Shown in pieces: positions 1 through 8,031 of a stretch of 64,000 nucleotides of DNA. Source of the stretch: an uncultured Bacteroidales bacterium (GTDB taxonomy: Bacteria > Bacteroidota > Bacteroidia > Bacteroidales > UBA932); the NCBI GenBank assembly GCA_947168065.1, contig CAMVKH010000005.1, positions 1 to 64,000 of the forward strand. Direction: 5' to 3'. The notes beneath the pieces are model-generated. The model did no database searches and was not told the DNA's origin. It saw nothing but the letters and a program-made list of their open reading frames with translations. Both the position numbers and the translations under genes were made by a program. The stretch's first letter is position 1, and every line of letters starts with the position of its first letter.

Positions 1-92
1 AAAGTCAAAAATACTTTGCCTTTTATTTGGATTTCAACTGGGAATTCCGATTTATAGAAGCAAATATACTTTAATTCTCATAACACTACTAA

Positions 93-323
93 GCGGACAT
101 TAAGAAGTTTGTCCGAGAGAACCCGGGCCTTCCGTTTAGGGCCACGGATCATGACCTTCCCGAACTCTTCGACATGATGATAGAGGCAAGCACCAACGCC
201 ATTATCGCTGCTATTAACAAGACTATAATACAAAACGGAGAAGTCCCAATCACCTACGATGATATTGACTGGGAAGATGTCCCGCTATTCTTTGATTGGC
301 CTGAAGAGTTCTTTGAACAATAA
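93..323 (+). pseudogene. 3' remnant of an unidentified gene
   Basis: An open frame of 76 codons runs from just after a TAA at 90-92 to the stop at 321-323. It has no ATG until codon 28 (174). Its product would be acidic, ending in a Trp/Phe/Glu-rich tail (DWEDVPLFFDWPEEFFEQ), and its codon use looks like real coding sequence. The lack of a start, with AT-rich non-coding sequence directly upstream, suggests the C-terminal end of a decayed or truncated gene. A short functional ORF starting at 174 (49 aa) is the alternative. I do not recognise the family. Confidence 0.35.
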
Positions 324-586
324 TTTGAAATGCACCGGCAGATACTTCTCTTCCGCCCGATTCGGGCAACCCTCTATGCTGCCGGACTTGATATGCCCGG
401 TCCGGTTTCTTGCCATACTCTCAGATAAAACGTATCAGTCATCATTCTTGTCCCACCTACATTCAGATGCACCCTATCGCGCGCAGATTGACAATCCGTA
501 AAACCCTATTTTTTCAACGTTGGTTTCTCCTTTTCTACAAAGATACGCTTATTTTTTCGTGTATAGTGCCGCGTTATCTCATTTCT

Positions 587-632
587 TGTCCGCGACACAG
601 ATGAAGCGGCGCCCGCTTCTGTGTCGCGGACA
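587..632. repeat. Hairpin, 13+7 bp stem
   Basis: TGTCCGCGACACA (587-599) and GAAGCGG (603-609) pair exactly with 613-632, leaving a 3-nt bulge (600-602) and a 3-nt loop (610-612). No T-run follows, so a simple intrinsic terminator is not clear. It may act as a terminator or a leader structure upstream of the fimbrillin-like gene. Confidence 0.5.
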
Positions 633-650
633 GGGCTACGGCGCACTTTT

Positions 651-698
651 TTGACGTTTCGTCAACAAAGTTGACGCATACGGTACAGCCTGTTGACG
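651..698. promoter_or_regulatory. Cluster of four TTGACG half-sites
   Basis: TTGACG occurs at 651-656, inverted at 660-665, direct at 671-676 and direct at 693-698. The first two form TTGACG-TTT-CGTCAA, and the second and third form CGTCAAC-AAA-GTTGACG. The arrangement resembles an operator array for a dimeric regulator, placed 60-110 bp before the small ORF at 760. Function is inferred only from the symmetry. Confidence 0.3.
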
Positions 699-759
699 GA
701 GAGGAGACAAGTGTTTCGCAGATTGTTGCGAAATTTGTGGCCGCAAAACGAAGCAAACG

Positions 760-897
760 ATGGTAAAGATTGAAAAAAGGTGCTACGAGACGCCCCTGGC
801 GGAAGTGATCCGGCTGGAGCATCGGGCACAGCTGCTGAATGCAAGCGGAAAAGGAATCCTGCAGGATTACTCCGTGCAGGGTTATTATGAAGAATAG
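760..897 (+). CDS. 45-aa peptide upstream of fimbrillin-like gene
   Basis: ATG at 760, TAG at 895-897. The peptide starts MVKIEKRCYETPLAEVIRLE, continues with a QLLNASGKG stretch and ends GYYEE. It has the look of the short proteins of about 40-60 residues (a YETP-x-x-EVI-x-LE start, then a short Ser/Gly-rich and acidic part) that often sit just upstream of fimbrillin-like genes in Bacteroidales; their role is unknown to me. It lacks a signal peptide. It ends 25 bp before the preferred start of the next gene, so the two are probably co-transcribed. A peptide this short could still be a chance frame. Confidence 0.5.
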   Translation: MVKIEKRCYETPLAEVIRLEHRAQLLNASGKGILQDYSVQGYYEE

Positions 898-922
898 CCA
901 ACCCGCTAAGACGAAGAAAGCA

Positions 923-2968
923 ATGAAACAGTACATGAAGTATCTGAGCATGACCGCCCTCGTTAGCGTAGGCGCCCTTTTGGCTGGTTGCGCTGGCTTT
1001 GAAGAGAATCAGCCGCAGCGGGAAGACAAGGCCGTCAAGTTGACCACCACCGTCGGATTCGGCAGCAATGAAGCGACCAAGGCCCTTACCGCCGCCGGCG
1101 TGAAGACCTTCGAAGAAAACGACCAGATAGCCGTTATCTACAAGAATACAAGTAACGAGACAAAGGCCGCAAGTGTTCAGCTCTCCGGCAGCGACATCAG
1201 CGACGATGGCAAGACGGCTACTATTAAAGTGACGATGGACGCCCCCGCCGAAAACAGCCAGCTGCGCATGATCTATCCTGCTGCAATGCTCAAAACACCC
1301 ATCGTAACCGATACACCCATCGACGATGCAGGCACCATTAACTATGACAACCTGAATGCGCAAGACGGTTATCTTGGTTCGCTTGGTCAATATTACGACC
1401 TCGCAGTTTATGACGGCGCAATGGTCGGCAATGCACTGCCTACCACTATCACACTATCCAACAAACTGGCCATCTGTGCATTCACACTGAAGGATGACAA
1501 AGGTACTCCAGAAACTACTGACGACGAGGATATCACCTCACATATCACGAACCTGACGGTCAGCGACGGCACGAACACATACACCATCAGCCGCTCAGTA
1601 GGCGTAGGCCCCCTTTATGTAGCGATGAAGCCTGTCACTGCAGCACTCACATTTACAGCTACAGATGAGTACGGACAGCACTATACCAAGACATTGAGCA
1701 GCAAGTCTTTCGCAGCCAATAATATTTACCCAATCGGTATGAAAATGGTCAAGTCGTACAAGACCTACAGCACCCTGCCAGTAGGTACGCTGCTTAAACT
1801 TGGTGACCAGATAGCCTTGTCCACCAATGTACATATCAATAGCGATCCGTGGGTAGAAACAAGCAAGGCTCCGTTCACGTTGGTAAGGGCCAATGTCTCT
1901 GGCGAAACTGTTACTGAAGCTGCCGATGGCACACACTATGTACTGAAGGACAAGGACGGCGATTTCCACCTGCAGGAGAACAACCTCCTTGTGTCGAAAG
2001 CTACAGACGGCCTAATTGTGGCAGACTATAACTCACCCAACAACAGCTACGTCTGCTGTACGCATGTCAACTTGGCGGCAATAGACATCAGCAAACTGCC
2101 AGCTGAGAGTTATTCTCCCTATCAGAAATACTATTCTCCACATATTTTCGAATGTCTCTATGGCGAGTTAGACAAAGACGTGAAGCTCTTCATCCCTGAC
2201 GGAGATACAGTCTGGCTGGGTGGCATGACGCACCACAGTGGGAAACAAGTATGCGGTATTGAATGTCCGGGTTCAGCACTCATCAATCTGGTGGATGGTA
2301 CCACAAACGATCTAACCCCGGGTGATCAAAATGCATATTGCGGCATTAGTGGAGTAAATGGGATCATCACCATTGACGGCACAGGCACGCTTCTGGCATC
2401 AGGAGGCGTGGGGTTTGCCGGTATAGGCGGATTAGACTTCAGCGTGCATATCGTCATCAACGGTGGCAACTTGACCGTTGCCGGAGGTGCGAATGCTGCC
2501 GGTATAGGGGCCAACAATGGGCATACCATTGGAGACATCACGATTAACGGCGGCAACTTGACCGTTACCGGAGGTGCGAATGCTGCCGGTATAGGCTGCG
2601 GACGTCCTAGCAGCAGTAACATCCGCAGTGGAAACATCACGATTAACGGTGGCAACGTGACTGTTACCGGAGGTACGAATGCTGCTGGTATTGGCTGCGG
2701 AGCTGATACAGGAAAAGGACCATGCGGAAATATCACCTTCAGCGGTGGCACGGTAGTAGTGAATCCCGGCACAGGTGGCTGGGGCGTAGGATTAAAGACC
2801 AACCAGCAAACCTGTGGTGACATCAAATTCAAGGGTGGTAGTGTTACCGTTTATGGAAACACACGTACGAGCAATACAATTTACATCAACGACCAGCCTC
2901 AAGTTAGCAGGTGGATTGACGCCACCTCTGATAAACCCTTCGTCTATCCCATACCCGCGACGCAGTAA
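923..2968 (+). CDS. Fimbrillin-like lipoprotein with glycine-rich repeat tail
   Basis: 681-aa predicted surface lipoprotein. I chose ATG 923 because it gives a compact signal (MKQYMKYLSMTALVSVGALL) and lipobox LLAGC with Cys at about residue 23; earlier in-frame starts at 839 and 887 would add charged residues before the signal and overlap the small ORF. Residues about 35-290 look like a fimbrillin N-terminal domain (TTTVGFGS, a conserved FEENDQIAV segment, LRMIYPA). Residues about 470-660 carry glycine/asparagine-rich repeats built on ITINGGNLTV-TGGANAAGIG, a pattern that predicts stacked beta-strands and is often linked to carbohydrate binding or adhesion. Three 50-bp near-identical DNA copies encode the core. 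It likely acts as a cell-surface adhesin or fimbrial component. No FimB-type anchor gene is adjacent, so it is separate from the locus at 35.5-47.3 kb. Confidence 0.7.
   Translation: MKQYMKYLSMTALVSVGALLAGCAGFEENQPQREDKAVKLTTTVGFGSNEATKALTAAGVKTFEENDQIAVIYKNTSNETKAASVQLSGSDISDDGKTATIKVTMDAPAENSQLRMIYPAAMLKTPIVTDTPIDDAGTINYDNLNAQDGYLGSLGQYYDLAVYDGAMVGNALPTTITLSNKLAICAFTLKDDKGTPETTDDEDITSHITNLTVSDGTNTYTISRSVGVGPLYVAMKPVTAALTFTATDEYGQHYTKTLSSKSFAANNIYPIGMKMVKSYKTYSTLPVGTLLKLGDQIALSTNVHINSDPWVETSKAPFTLVRANVSGETVTEAADGTHYVLKDKDGDFHLQENNLLVSKATDGLIVADYNSPNNSYVCCTHVNLAAIDISKLPAESYSPYQKYYSPHIFECLYGELDKDVKLFIPDGDTVWLGGMTHHSGKQVCGIECPGSALINLVDGTTNDLTPGDQNAYCGISGVNGIITIDGTGTLLASGGVGFAGIGGLDFSVHIVINGGNLTVAGGANAAGIGANNGHTIGDITINGGNLTVTGGANAAGIGCGRPSSSNIRSGNITINGGNVTVTGGTNAAGIGCGADTGKGPCGNITFSGGTVVVNPGTGGWGVGLKTNQQTCGDIKFKGGSVTVYGNTRTSNTIYINDQPQVSRWIDATSDKPFVYPIPATQ
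2459..2694 (+). repeat. Three 50-bp coding repeats
   Basis: Near-identical 50-bp units lie at 2459-2508, 2546-2595 and 2645-2694, in frame, encoding NGG-N-x-TV-x-GGxNAAGIG. The spacing is 87 and 99 bp (29 and 33 codons). A more diverged unit precedes them near 2380-2430. The high DNA identity allows repeat-number change by recombination. Confidence 0.8.
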
Positions 2969-2991
2969 GCGCGGAAGGTCCGAAGCCGCGA

Positions 2992-3063
2992 GGCGGAAGA
3001 CCAGCGGTCAAACAAGGCAAAACAGGCGGCGGGAGCAATCTTCCGCCGCCTTGGTCTTCCGCC
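2992..3063. repeat. Nested inverted repeats after fimbrillin-like gene
   Basis: A 12-bp perfect inverted repeat (2992-3003 with 3052-3063) encloses a second 8-bp stem (3025-3032 with 3043-3050). It lies between the convergent ends of the fimbrillin-like gene and the PHP phosphatase gene, where a two-way terminator would be expected. No clear T-run follows. Confidence 0.45.
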
Positions 3064-3135
3064 GGGCGGGGGTTGCGCCCAAACGAAAAGACTGCGGCCA
3101 GCAGTCATTACGTTATTCTACCTTAGTGGCCTTTT

Positions 3136-3951
3136 TCATATCGTATCCAAAACATCCTTGTAACCAATTTCCTGAAGGTATTCATACGCCCCTTCCGTGT
3201 GCAGGAGGTCTTCCGGAGCGTGGGCGTCGGTGCTAACGATTACGGGAATACGTAGCTGCTGCATCTCACGGATCAGCCACTTGCCCGGATAGAAGTCGCT
3301 GTGACGGCCCTTGTAGATACCGCGGGTATTGATCTCGCAGACCAGGCCGAGCTCCTTGATGAGACGGATGCTCTCCAGAGCAAGGTCACGATACCAGCGT
3401 TCATCTTCCGAAAAGTAGCGGCCCCGGTTATGCATCACGATCTTGTCGGGATGGCCAACGACCGTCGGTCTGTTGCGGATAAGCATCTCGTTCTGCTGAT
3501 CGAAGTATGCGCGGACACCACGTCGGATGTCACCGCCGAATAGACGGACGAGCCCTTCGTCATAGCGTTCCCAGCGGGGGCCATCGATGAACCAGAGGTC
3601 CTGTGCGCAGGTCGGTACTGTGCCCGGAACTGGAATTAAGTGCACGCTGCCGATGGTATATTCCAACCGGCCCTGCTCCGTCAGCGGGGCGAAGTCCTCC
3701 AGCATCCCCGGTACATAGTCGAACTCCATACCGAGGCGGATGCCGAGGCGGCCGGCGTATTCAGCACTCAGGGAACGTATCTCACGACAATACCCGTCAT
3801 AGTCCTTGATGGAAAACGTATTCTCGAATGGCAGCGGGCTATGACCGGAAAAGCCAAGGGACGTGAAGCCGTGAGACAGCGCGAACTCCACCATCTCGCG
3901 CGGCGATGCACTGCCGTCGCAGTAACTGCTGTGAGTGTGATAATTGGTCAT
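3136..3951 (-). CDS. PHP-domain histidinol-phosphatase-type phosphoesterase
   Basis: 271 aa. The N-terminus has the PHP motif I, NYHTHSSYCDG, followed by SGHSPLP (His of motif II), a GSVH motif, VVGHPDKI and a C-terminal STDAHAPEDL, which together form the trinuclear metal site of the PHP superfamily. Length and motifs match the monofunctional HisJ/HisK-type histidinol phosphatases (L-histidinol phosphate to L-histidinol, cytoplasmic). No other his genes are in the window, so a different phosphate-ester substrate is possible. It stands alone, convergent with the fimbrillin-like gene. Confidence 0.75.
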   Translation of the reverse strand: MTNYHTHSSYCDGSASPREMVEFALSHGFTSLGFSGHSPLPFENTFSIKDYDGYCREIRSLSAEYAGRLGIRLGMEFDYVPGMLEDFAPLTEQGRLEYTIGSVHLIPVPGTVPTCAQDLWFIDGPRWERYDEGLVRLFGGDIRRGVRAYFDQQNEMLIRNRPTVVGHPDKIVMHNRGRYFSEDERWYRDLALESIRLIKELGLVCEINTRGIYKGRHSDFYPGKWLIREMQQLRIPVIVSTDAHAPEDLLHTEGAYEYLQEIGYKDVLDTI

Positions 3952-4067
3952 CTTCCTGCAATGAACTACCTATTCACTTCGTCTTCACGAATTCTCTCAG
4001 CGCCGGCTCCGTCAGCCGCGACCTGGCACTGACGCGCTGGGATACATCGTGCCAGCACGTTGCCCGT

Positions 4068-4105
4068 CGGGATTGTGCTCGGCGCTGAAGCGCCTGCGCA
4101 TTCCC
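4068..4105 (-). repeat. Palindromic dispersed repeat, copy 1
   Basis: A 38-bp element, inverted relative to copies 2 and 3. It contains the hairpin GGCGC-TTCA-GCGCC flanked by conserved GAATGCGCA and GAGCACAATCCC. Outer flanks are identical to copy 2 (12306-12344), and only the loop region differs. Confidence 0.7.
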
Positions 4106-4140
4106 TTTGTCATCATTGGGGACCGAAACTGCGAAAACGC

Positions 4141-4246
4141 GCCGCCGGCTCGCCGGCGGCTTTTTGTTGAAGTACCCCGGTTCTTACGAGAGCAAGCTCT
4201 CGACGACCGGGGTACTTCAACAAACGCGGGGACCGTGGTCCCCGCG
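4141..4246 (-). terminator. Three-hairpin array downstream of tRNA-Arg
   Basis: Three consecutive strong hairpins. (1) 4225-4246, a perfect 10-bp stem with a GT loop, directly after the tRNA in the minus direction. (2) 4163-4180 pairs with 4207-4224 (18 bp) and encloses an inner 7-bp stem (4187-4193 with 4196-4202). (3) 4141-4160, a perfect 8-bp GC stem, followed on the plus strand by five T. The minus-strand tRNA at 4261-4334 runs into this array, so at least hairpin 1 probably terminates it. A two-way terminator role is possible. Confidence 0.6.
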
Positions 4247-4260
4247 TTTTCTTTGTTTCG

Positions 4261-4334
4261 TGATTCCGTCGGGATTCGAACCCGAGACCCACAGCTTAGA
4301 AGGCTGTTGCTCTATCCAGCTGAGCTACGGAACC
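4261..4334 (-). tRNA. tRNA-Arg (anticodon TCT)
   Basis: 74-nt cloverleaf on the minus strand. The acceptor GGTTCCG pairs with CGGAATC (one G-T), with discriminator A. The D-arm is AGCTCAGCTGGATAGAGC, the anticodon stem ACAGC/GCTGT has loop CTTCTAA (anticodon TCT), and the T-loop is GGTTCGAATCC. No CCA is encoded. It is followed by the hairpin array at 4141-4246. Confidence 0.95.
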
Positions 4335-4400
4335 GGCCATGCATGAGGCTGCAAAGGTATCGCTTTTTGGGAACTTCACCAAATTAATCGCGGAAACCCG

Positions 4401-4799
4401 CTAGCTGGGAAGTTCCTTTGATTTCTTGAAGAGTTCGTACATGGCATTGAAGCTGGCGGAGCGGTCTTCGGTCGACGTGTCACCGGGTGCGGGCGCAGTG
4501 GCCAGGGTGGACGGATCTTCTGCCATGAGATAATCGAACATGGCCTGGTAGAGCTCCACCATGTGCGCAGCCAGGTCAAGGGCGTCTTCCGGCAGCATGC
4601 CGGCACGCAGGTCTTCGCTGTCCTGCGCATACTGCTCCTTGATCTGGCGGTAAAGGCCGCGCATCCGCTCGACGTCGGCCGGCGCCCGCCCCTCTTTCTC
4701 GTCCTGCTCGAGGACCCAGAGGAAATCGTCGATATCCTCACCCGCATAGGTAAGGCAGACCGAAAGCCGGTCGAACACCTTCTTCAAAAAATCTTCCAT
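4401..4799 (-). CDS. Small acidic protein of unknown function
   Basis: 132-aa predicted cytoplasmic protein, mostly helical and acidic (MEDFLKKVFDRL, GEDIDDFLWVLEQDEKEG, HMVELYQAMFDYLMAED), with a Pro/Ala/Thr-rich linker near residues 100-112. The ATG at 4799 shares one base with the TGA of the lipoprotein gene upstream (TGATG), so the two are translationally coupled; a TTG at 4802 is less likely. I recognise no domain. The pair may work together, but nothing shows how. Confidence 0.7.
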   Translation of the reverse strand: MEDFLKKVFDRLSVCLTYAGEDIDDFLWVLEQDEKEGRAPADVERMRGLYRQIKEQYAQDSEDLRAGMLPEDALDLAAHMVELYQAMFDYLMAEDPSTLATAPAPGDTSTEDRSASFNAMYELFKKSKELPS

Positions 4800-5563
4800 C
4801 AATATTTGTCTTCAATTCTGTCTTCTTCGTCCTCGATGTACTTGCGGAACTGCTGGTACACACTCTCGGGAACGCTCGGATCGGCCTTCACCTTCTTGCA
4901 GATGGCATAGAGCTCGTCCTCGATCTTTTTGGCTTTCTTCTTATCCTTGTCCTTCAGCGCTTTGTCGTATTGCGACAGCTTGCCGAAAATGCCGTATTTC
5001 GACATCAGCGACTTGAACGTGACGGGTTCCTTCTTCTCTGCCTTCTTCTCAGCGGCCACCTGTTCGACGGCCACCTCGGGCTGCTGCTGGACCACGTTGA
5101 CATTCATCGCCACGGATTTGACGGCGTTCAGCAGATCGGATGCTTCCTTGTAGGAGAAATACTTGCGGGAGCCTTCGGCAGCGGAGAAAACGATGTTCTT
5201 CTCGACGTTCTTCTCAGCATTGAATTTCGGGATAAGGTTGACCAGCTCTTCAGCTGTCAGCACGAAGCCATCGCGCACCTTCATCCCGTTCTCGTCGAGC
5301 AGGTTGACGTCGATGGCCGTTTCTGCCAGCAGGTCTTCGGATACTTTCATCAAAGGCACGCTGCCGCGAATCATCCATTCATCGGCCTTGTCGGGGTTCT
5401 GGACCGTGACCAGCTTGAGGTCAGAGCCCAGGCGGAAGATCTGGAAACCGTTGCCGGTGAGTTCCACGTTCTGCTTGGGAATCTGCACCTCCACAGGTTT
5501 CTTTTCAGTCGCACAGCTCGCGACGAGCACGAGGACCGTAAGGAGTAACAAAACTTTCTTCAT
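4799..5563 (-). CDS. Lipoprotein of unknown function
   Basis: 254 aa. Signal peptide MKKVLLLLTVLVLVASC with lipobox VASC, Cys 17. The mature part has a beta-rich domain (about 30-150; FQIFRLGSDLKLVTV, WMIRGSVPLMKV), a Val/Gln/Lys-rich linker (about 155-180), and a charged helical C-terminus (about 180-254; LKDKDKKKAKKIEDELYAI) that may be a coiled coil. It shares a stop/start overlap with the small acidic protein gene downstream and begins 26 bp from the end of the GH20 gene. Likely periplasmic or outer-membrane attached; function unknown. Confidence 0.75.
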   Translation of the reverse strand: MKKVLLLLTVLVLVASCATEKKPVEVQIPKQNVELTGNGFQIFRLGSDLKLVTVQNPDKADEWMIRGSVPLMKVSEDLLAETAIDVNLLDENGMKVRDGFVLTAEELVNLIPKFNAEKNVEKNIVFSAAEGSRKYFSYKEASDLLNAVKSVAMNVNVVQQQPEVAVEQVAAEKKAEKKEPVTFKSLMSKYGIFGKLSQYDKALKDKDKKKAKKIEDELYAICKKVKADPSVPESVYQQFRKYIEDEEDRIEDKY

Positions 5564-5589
5564 AGGTAATAAGGTATTGGTTCGTCGTC

Positions 5590-7092
5590 TTATTCAATGC
5601 CCTTGAAGGCATAGTCGGCATAGTGGTAGCCGCACTTGTCGTAGATGAGTTTCAGCCCCCCGGTCAAACGTGCGAGGAAATCGTCGTACGAGGTACGGTT
5701 GTCGCAGCTCCAGGCCACCTCGGAAAGGGCGGCCATGCGCGGAAGCACCATGTGCTGCACGTGATCGAAAGTCGCCACATACTCGGTCCACATGTTGGCC
5801 TGGATGCCCCGGATATGGGCTTTCTCTTCGTCGTTGAGCTGGTCATACGGGTCGAAGGCATAGCACTTGCTGAGGGGCAGGTTGCCGCCGATGCCCATGG
5901 GTTCGCCGTTGCCGGCCGGGTCGCCGGTCTGGTAGTAGTCGAAGTAGAAATAGCTGTTGGGAGTCATGATCACGTCGTTGCCCATCTTGGCCGCCTCGAT
6001 GCCGCCCTTGGCACCGCGCCACGACATGACCGTCGCGCTCTGTGAAACGCCGCCCTCGAGGATCTCGTCCCAGCCGATGATCTTGCGGCCCTTGTCGGCG
6101 AGATACTTCTCAACCGTGGTGATCAGGTAGCTCTGGAGCTCCGCTTCCCGCGTGAACCCCTTTTCCTTCATCAGGGCCTGGCATTTCGGGCATTTCTCCC
6201 ACTCCTCGCGCGGCGCTTCGTCACCGCCGATATGGATGTATTCCGAAGGGAAAATGTCGCAGATCTCGTCGAGCACGCCTTCGAGGAAGGTCACGGTCTC
6301 CGGATTGCCGGCGCAGAAAACCTCGGGGAAGACACCCCAGGTGGTCTGGACCTGATAGGGATAGTCCTTTCCGCGGCAGCCCAGTTCAGGATAGCTGGCC
6401 AACGCGGCGGACGCGTGGCCCGGCATCTCGATTTCGGGAATGACGGTGATGAAGCGCTCGGCCGCATAGGCGACCACGTCGCGCATGTCATCCTGGGTGT
6501 AGTAGCCGCCATAGGGCGTGCCGTCATAGACATTGCTGCCATAGTGGCCCACCAGCGTCTCCTTGCGCACGGACCCTACTTCAGTGAGTCTGGGATACTG
6601 CTTGATCTCGGCGCGCCAGCCCTGATCCTCGGTCAGGTGCCAGTGGAACACATTGAGCTTGTGCAGGGCCATCATGTCGATGAAGGCCTTCACCTCGTCT
6701 ACCGTAAAGAAATGGCGGCAGCAGTCGAGGTGCGCGCCGCGATACGAGAACACAGGCTCGTCGCAGATACGCACGCCGGGCAGCACGTCGCCGTACTGCG
6801 CTTCCAGCTGGGCCAGCGTCTGCCGCGCCCAAAAGATGCCGGCTTCGGAGCCCGCCTTGATCTCCACGCGGCCCTTGCCGGTATTGAGTTCATACGCTTC
6901 CGGGGCCATCTTCGCGTCGATACGCGTCTTGATATCCGGATGCGCCTTCAGGTCGCAGGGCTTGCCCGCAGCCACCATGGAAACGGGAATGGGGACGATC
7001 GAAAGATCGACGGGAACCGCTTCCTTCCCGTCACAGGAAGCCAGCACGGTCAGCGCCACCGCAGCCAGCAGGGGGAACAAACGCATTTTCAT
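5590..7092 (-). CDS. Beta-N-acetylhexosaminidase (GH20)
   Basis: 500-aa lipoprotein (MKMRLFPLLAAVALTVLASC). After a short N-terminal GH20b domain (about 25-130) comes the GH20 TIM barrel, with the strand motif FHWHLTEDQGWR, PEIEMPGHA and the catalytic Asp-Glu pair in HIGGDEAPREEW; a C-terminal TEYV/AALSEVAW completes the active site. It should remove terminal beta-linked GlcNAc or GalNAc from glycans at the cell surface or in the periplasm. I chose ATG 7092 because it gives the lipoprotein signal and follows a TATATTTG promoter; the frame is open further upstream but overlaps the DUF368 gene. Host mucin glycans or chitin oligomers are plausible substrates. Confidence 0.9.
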   Translation of the reverse strand: MKMRLFPLLAAVALTVLASCDGKEAVPVDLSIVPIPVSMVAAGKPCDLKAHPDIKTRIDAKMAPEAYELNTGKGRVEIKAGSEAGIFWARQTLAQLEAQYGDVLPGVRICDEPVFSYRGAHLDCCRHFFTVDEVKAFIDMMALHKLNVFHWHLTEDQGWRAEIKQYPRLTEVGSVRKETLVGHYGSNVYDGTPYGGYYTQDDMRDVVAYAAERFITVIPEIEMPGHASAALASYPELGCRGKDYPYQVQTTWGVFPEVFCAGNPETVTFLEGVLDEICDIFPSEYIHIGGDEAPREEWEKCPKCQALMKEKGFTREAELQSYLITTVEKYLADKGRKIIGWDEILEGGVSQSATVMSWRGAKGGIEAAKMGNDVIMTPNSYFYFDYYQTGDPAGNGEPMGIGGNLPLSKCYAFDPYDQLNDEEKAHIRGIQANMWTEYVATFDHVQHMVLPRMAALSEVAWSCDNRTSYDDFLARLTGGLKLIYDKCGYHYADYAFKGIE

Positions 7093-7110
7093 AGAATTCA
7101 GTTTAAGTTT

Positions 7111-7141
7111 CAAATATACTATTTTTCCTTGACTTTCGCAA
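7111..7141 (-). promoter_or_regulatory. Bacteroidota-type promoter for GH20 gene
   Basis: On the minus strand, TTG (7141-7139) is followed after 20 nt by TATATTTG (7118-7111), matching the -33/-7 form of Bacteroidota sigma-ABfr promoters. It overlaps the end of the DUF368 gene and lies 19 bp before the GH20 start. Confidence 0.55.
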
Positions 7142-7979
7142 TCCACTCGGCACCGAGCACCACCACGACGCCCAGTACGCACCAGAGCGCCGCCGCCCCG
7201 TACTGCGGATCGGGCAGCGCCTGCACTTCCGGGTTCGACCAGGGCCAAATCTTGACCAGCGAGCCCACCACGAAGCCCAGCAGCACCAGCATGGTCTGCT
7301 TCTCGAAGCGGGCCAGCAGCCAGTGCAGGAAATGCGAGAAAAGGAGAATGCCCACCACGCAGCCCAGGCCGAAAACAATCAGTACCGGCCAGTCGAGCTC
7401 CGCCAGCGCCTCCATGATTTCATCGTACTTGCCCAGCAGTACCAGCACGAAACTGCCGGAGACACCCGGCAGGATCATGGTGCAGACCGCGATGGCACCG
7501 CACAGGAAGAAGACAGGCCAGGTGTCGGGGGTCTCCGTAGGCGTCAGATGGCCCAGCAACAGGCCCAGCCCCACACCGAGCAGCGCGAAGAGCACTTCCT
7601 TGACACCCCAGCCCCGGATGCCCTTGAACATGATGATGGCCGAGGCCACGATCAGGCCAAAGAAAAAGGCCCAGGTCTGCACGGGATAGTGATCCAGGAC
7701 ATAGTCCATCAGCTTGGACAGGGTCAGCACGCTGACCACCACGCCCAGGGCCAGCCAGACCAGGAAAGTGCCGTGCACATCCTTCCAGAAGCCCTTGAAA
7801 TCGCCCCGGAAGAGCGCTTTCCAAGTTTCCTTGTTGGTAAGGCTGCCCAGCGCGTCGATAATCTCCTTGTAGATGCCCGTGATCAGGGCGATGGTGCCGC
7901 CGGACACGCCCGGCACCACGTTGGCCGCGCCCATGAAGAAGCCTTTGAGCGCGACGACGATTCGTTGTATCAGATTCAT
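7119..7979 (-). CDS. DUF368 family undecaprenyl-phosphate translocase-like membrane protein
   Basis: 286 aa, about eight predicted membrane segments. The N-terminal GAANVVPGVSGGTIALITG and the internal repeat MILPGVSGSFVLVLLGKYD are the duplicated signature of DUF368. Members of this family (PopT) are reported to return undecaprenyl phosphate across the cytoplasmic membrane for reuse in cell-wall and glycan assembly; I infer the same role here. ATG 7979 is chosen because the family signature begins within 20 residues and the upstream extension runs through the ppdK terminator. Confidence 0.8.
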   Translation of the reverse strand: MNLIQRIVVALKGFFMGAANVVPGVSGGTIALITGIYKEIIDALGSLTNKETWKALFRGDFKGFWKDVHGTFLVWLALGVVVSVLTLSKLMDYVLDHYPVQTWAFFFGLIVASAIIMFKGIRGWGVKEVLFALLGVGLGLLLGHLTPTETPDTWPVFFLCGAIAVCTMILPGVSGSFVLVLLGKYDEIMEALAELDWPVLIVFGLGCVVGILLFSHFLHWLLARFEKQTMLVLLGFVVGSLVKIWPWSNPEVQALPDPQYGAAALWCVLGVVVVLGAEWIAKVKEK

Positions 7980-7984
7980 TTCAC

Positions 7985-8017
7985 AAAAAAAGCCCTCCCG
8001 TTCGCACGGAAGGGCTT
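7985..8017 (-). terminator. Rho-independent terminator after ppdK
   Basis: On the minus strand, a 12-bp stem (8017-8006 with 8001-7990, one G-T pair) with a 4-nt loop is followed by a run of T (7991-7985). It lies 15 bp past the ppdK stop and before the DUF368 start. Confidence 0.85.
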
Positions 8018-8031
8018 CGGGTAGTACAGGT

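Larger units (their letters stand above)
324..759. other. Intergenic region with hairpin and TTGACG sites
   Basis: I see no convincing gene in this 436-bp gap; the short frames here lack coding character. It holds a strong hairpin (587-632) and a cluster of TTGACG half-sites (651-698), and it leads into the small ORF and fimbrillin-like gene downstream. Confidence 0.5.

Noticed and set aside
259-604. Two short plus-strand frames (80 and 64 codons)
   Set aside because: They overlap each other and the better-supported gene remnant ending at 323, and show no coding character or start signals.
587-632. Inverted repeats as the ends of an invertible promoter (phase variation)
   Set aside because: Only 3 bp separate the arms, too little for an invertible segment; it is a hairpin.
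2459-2694. CRISPR-like array
   Set aside because: The three repeats are in frame within a coding sequence, with uneven spacing of related rather than unique sequence, and no cas genes are near.
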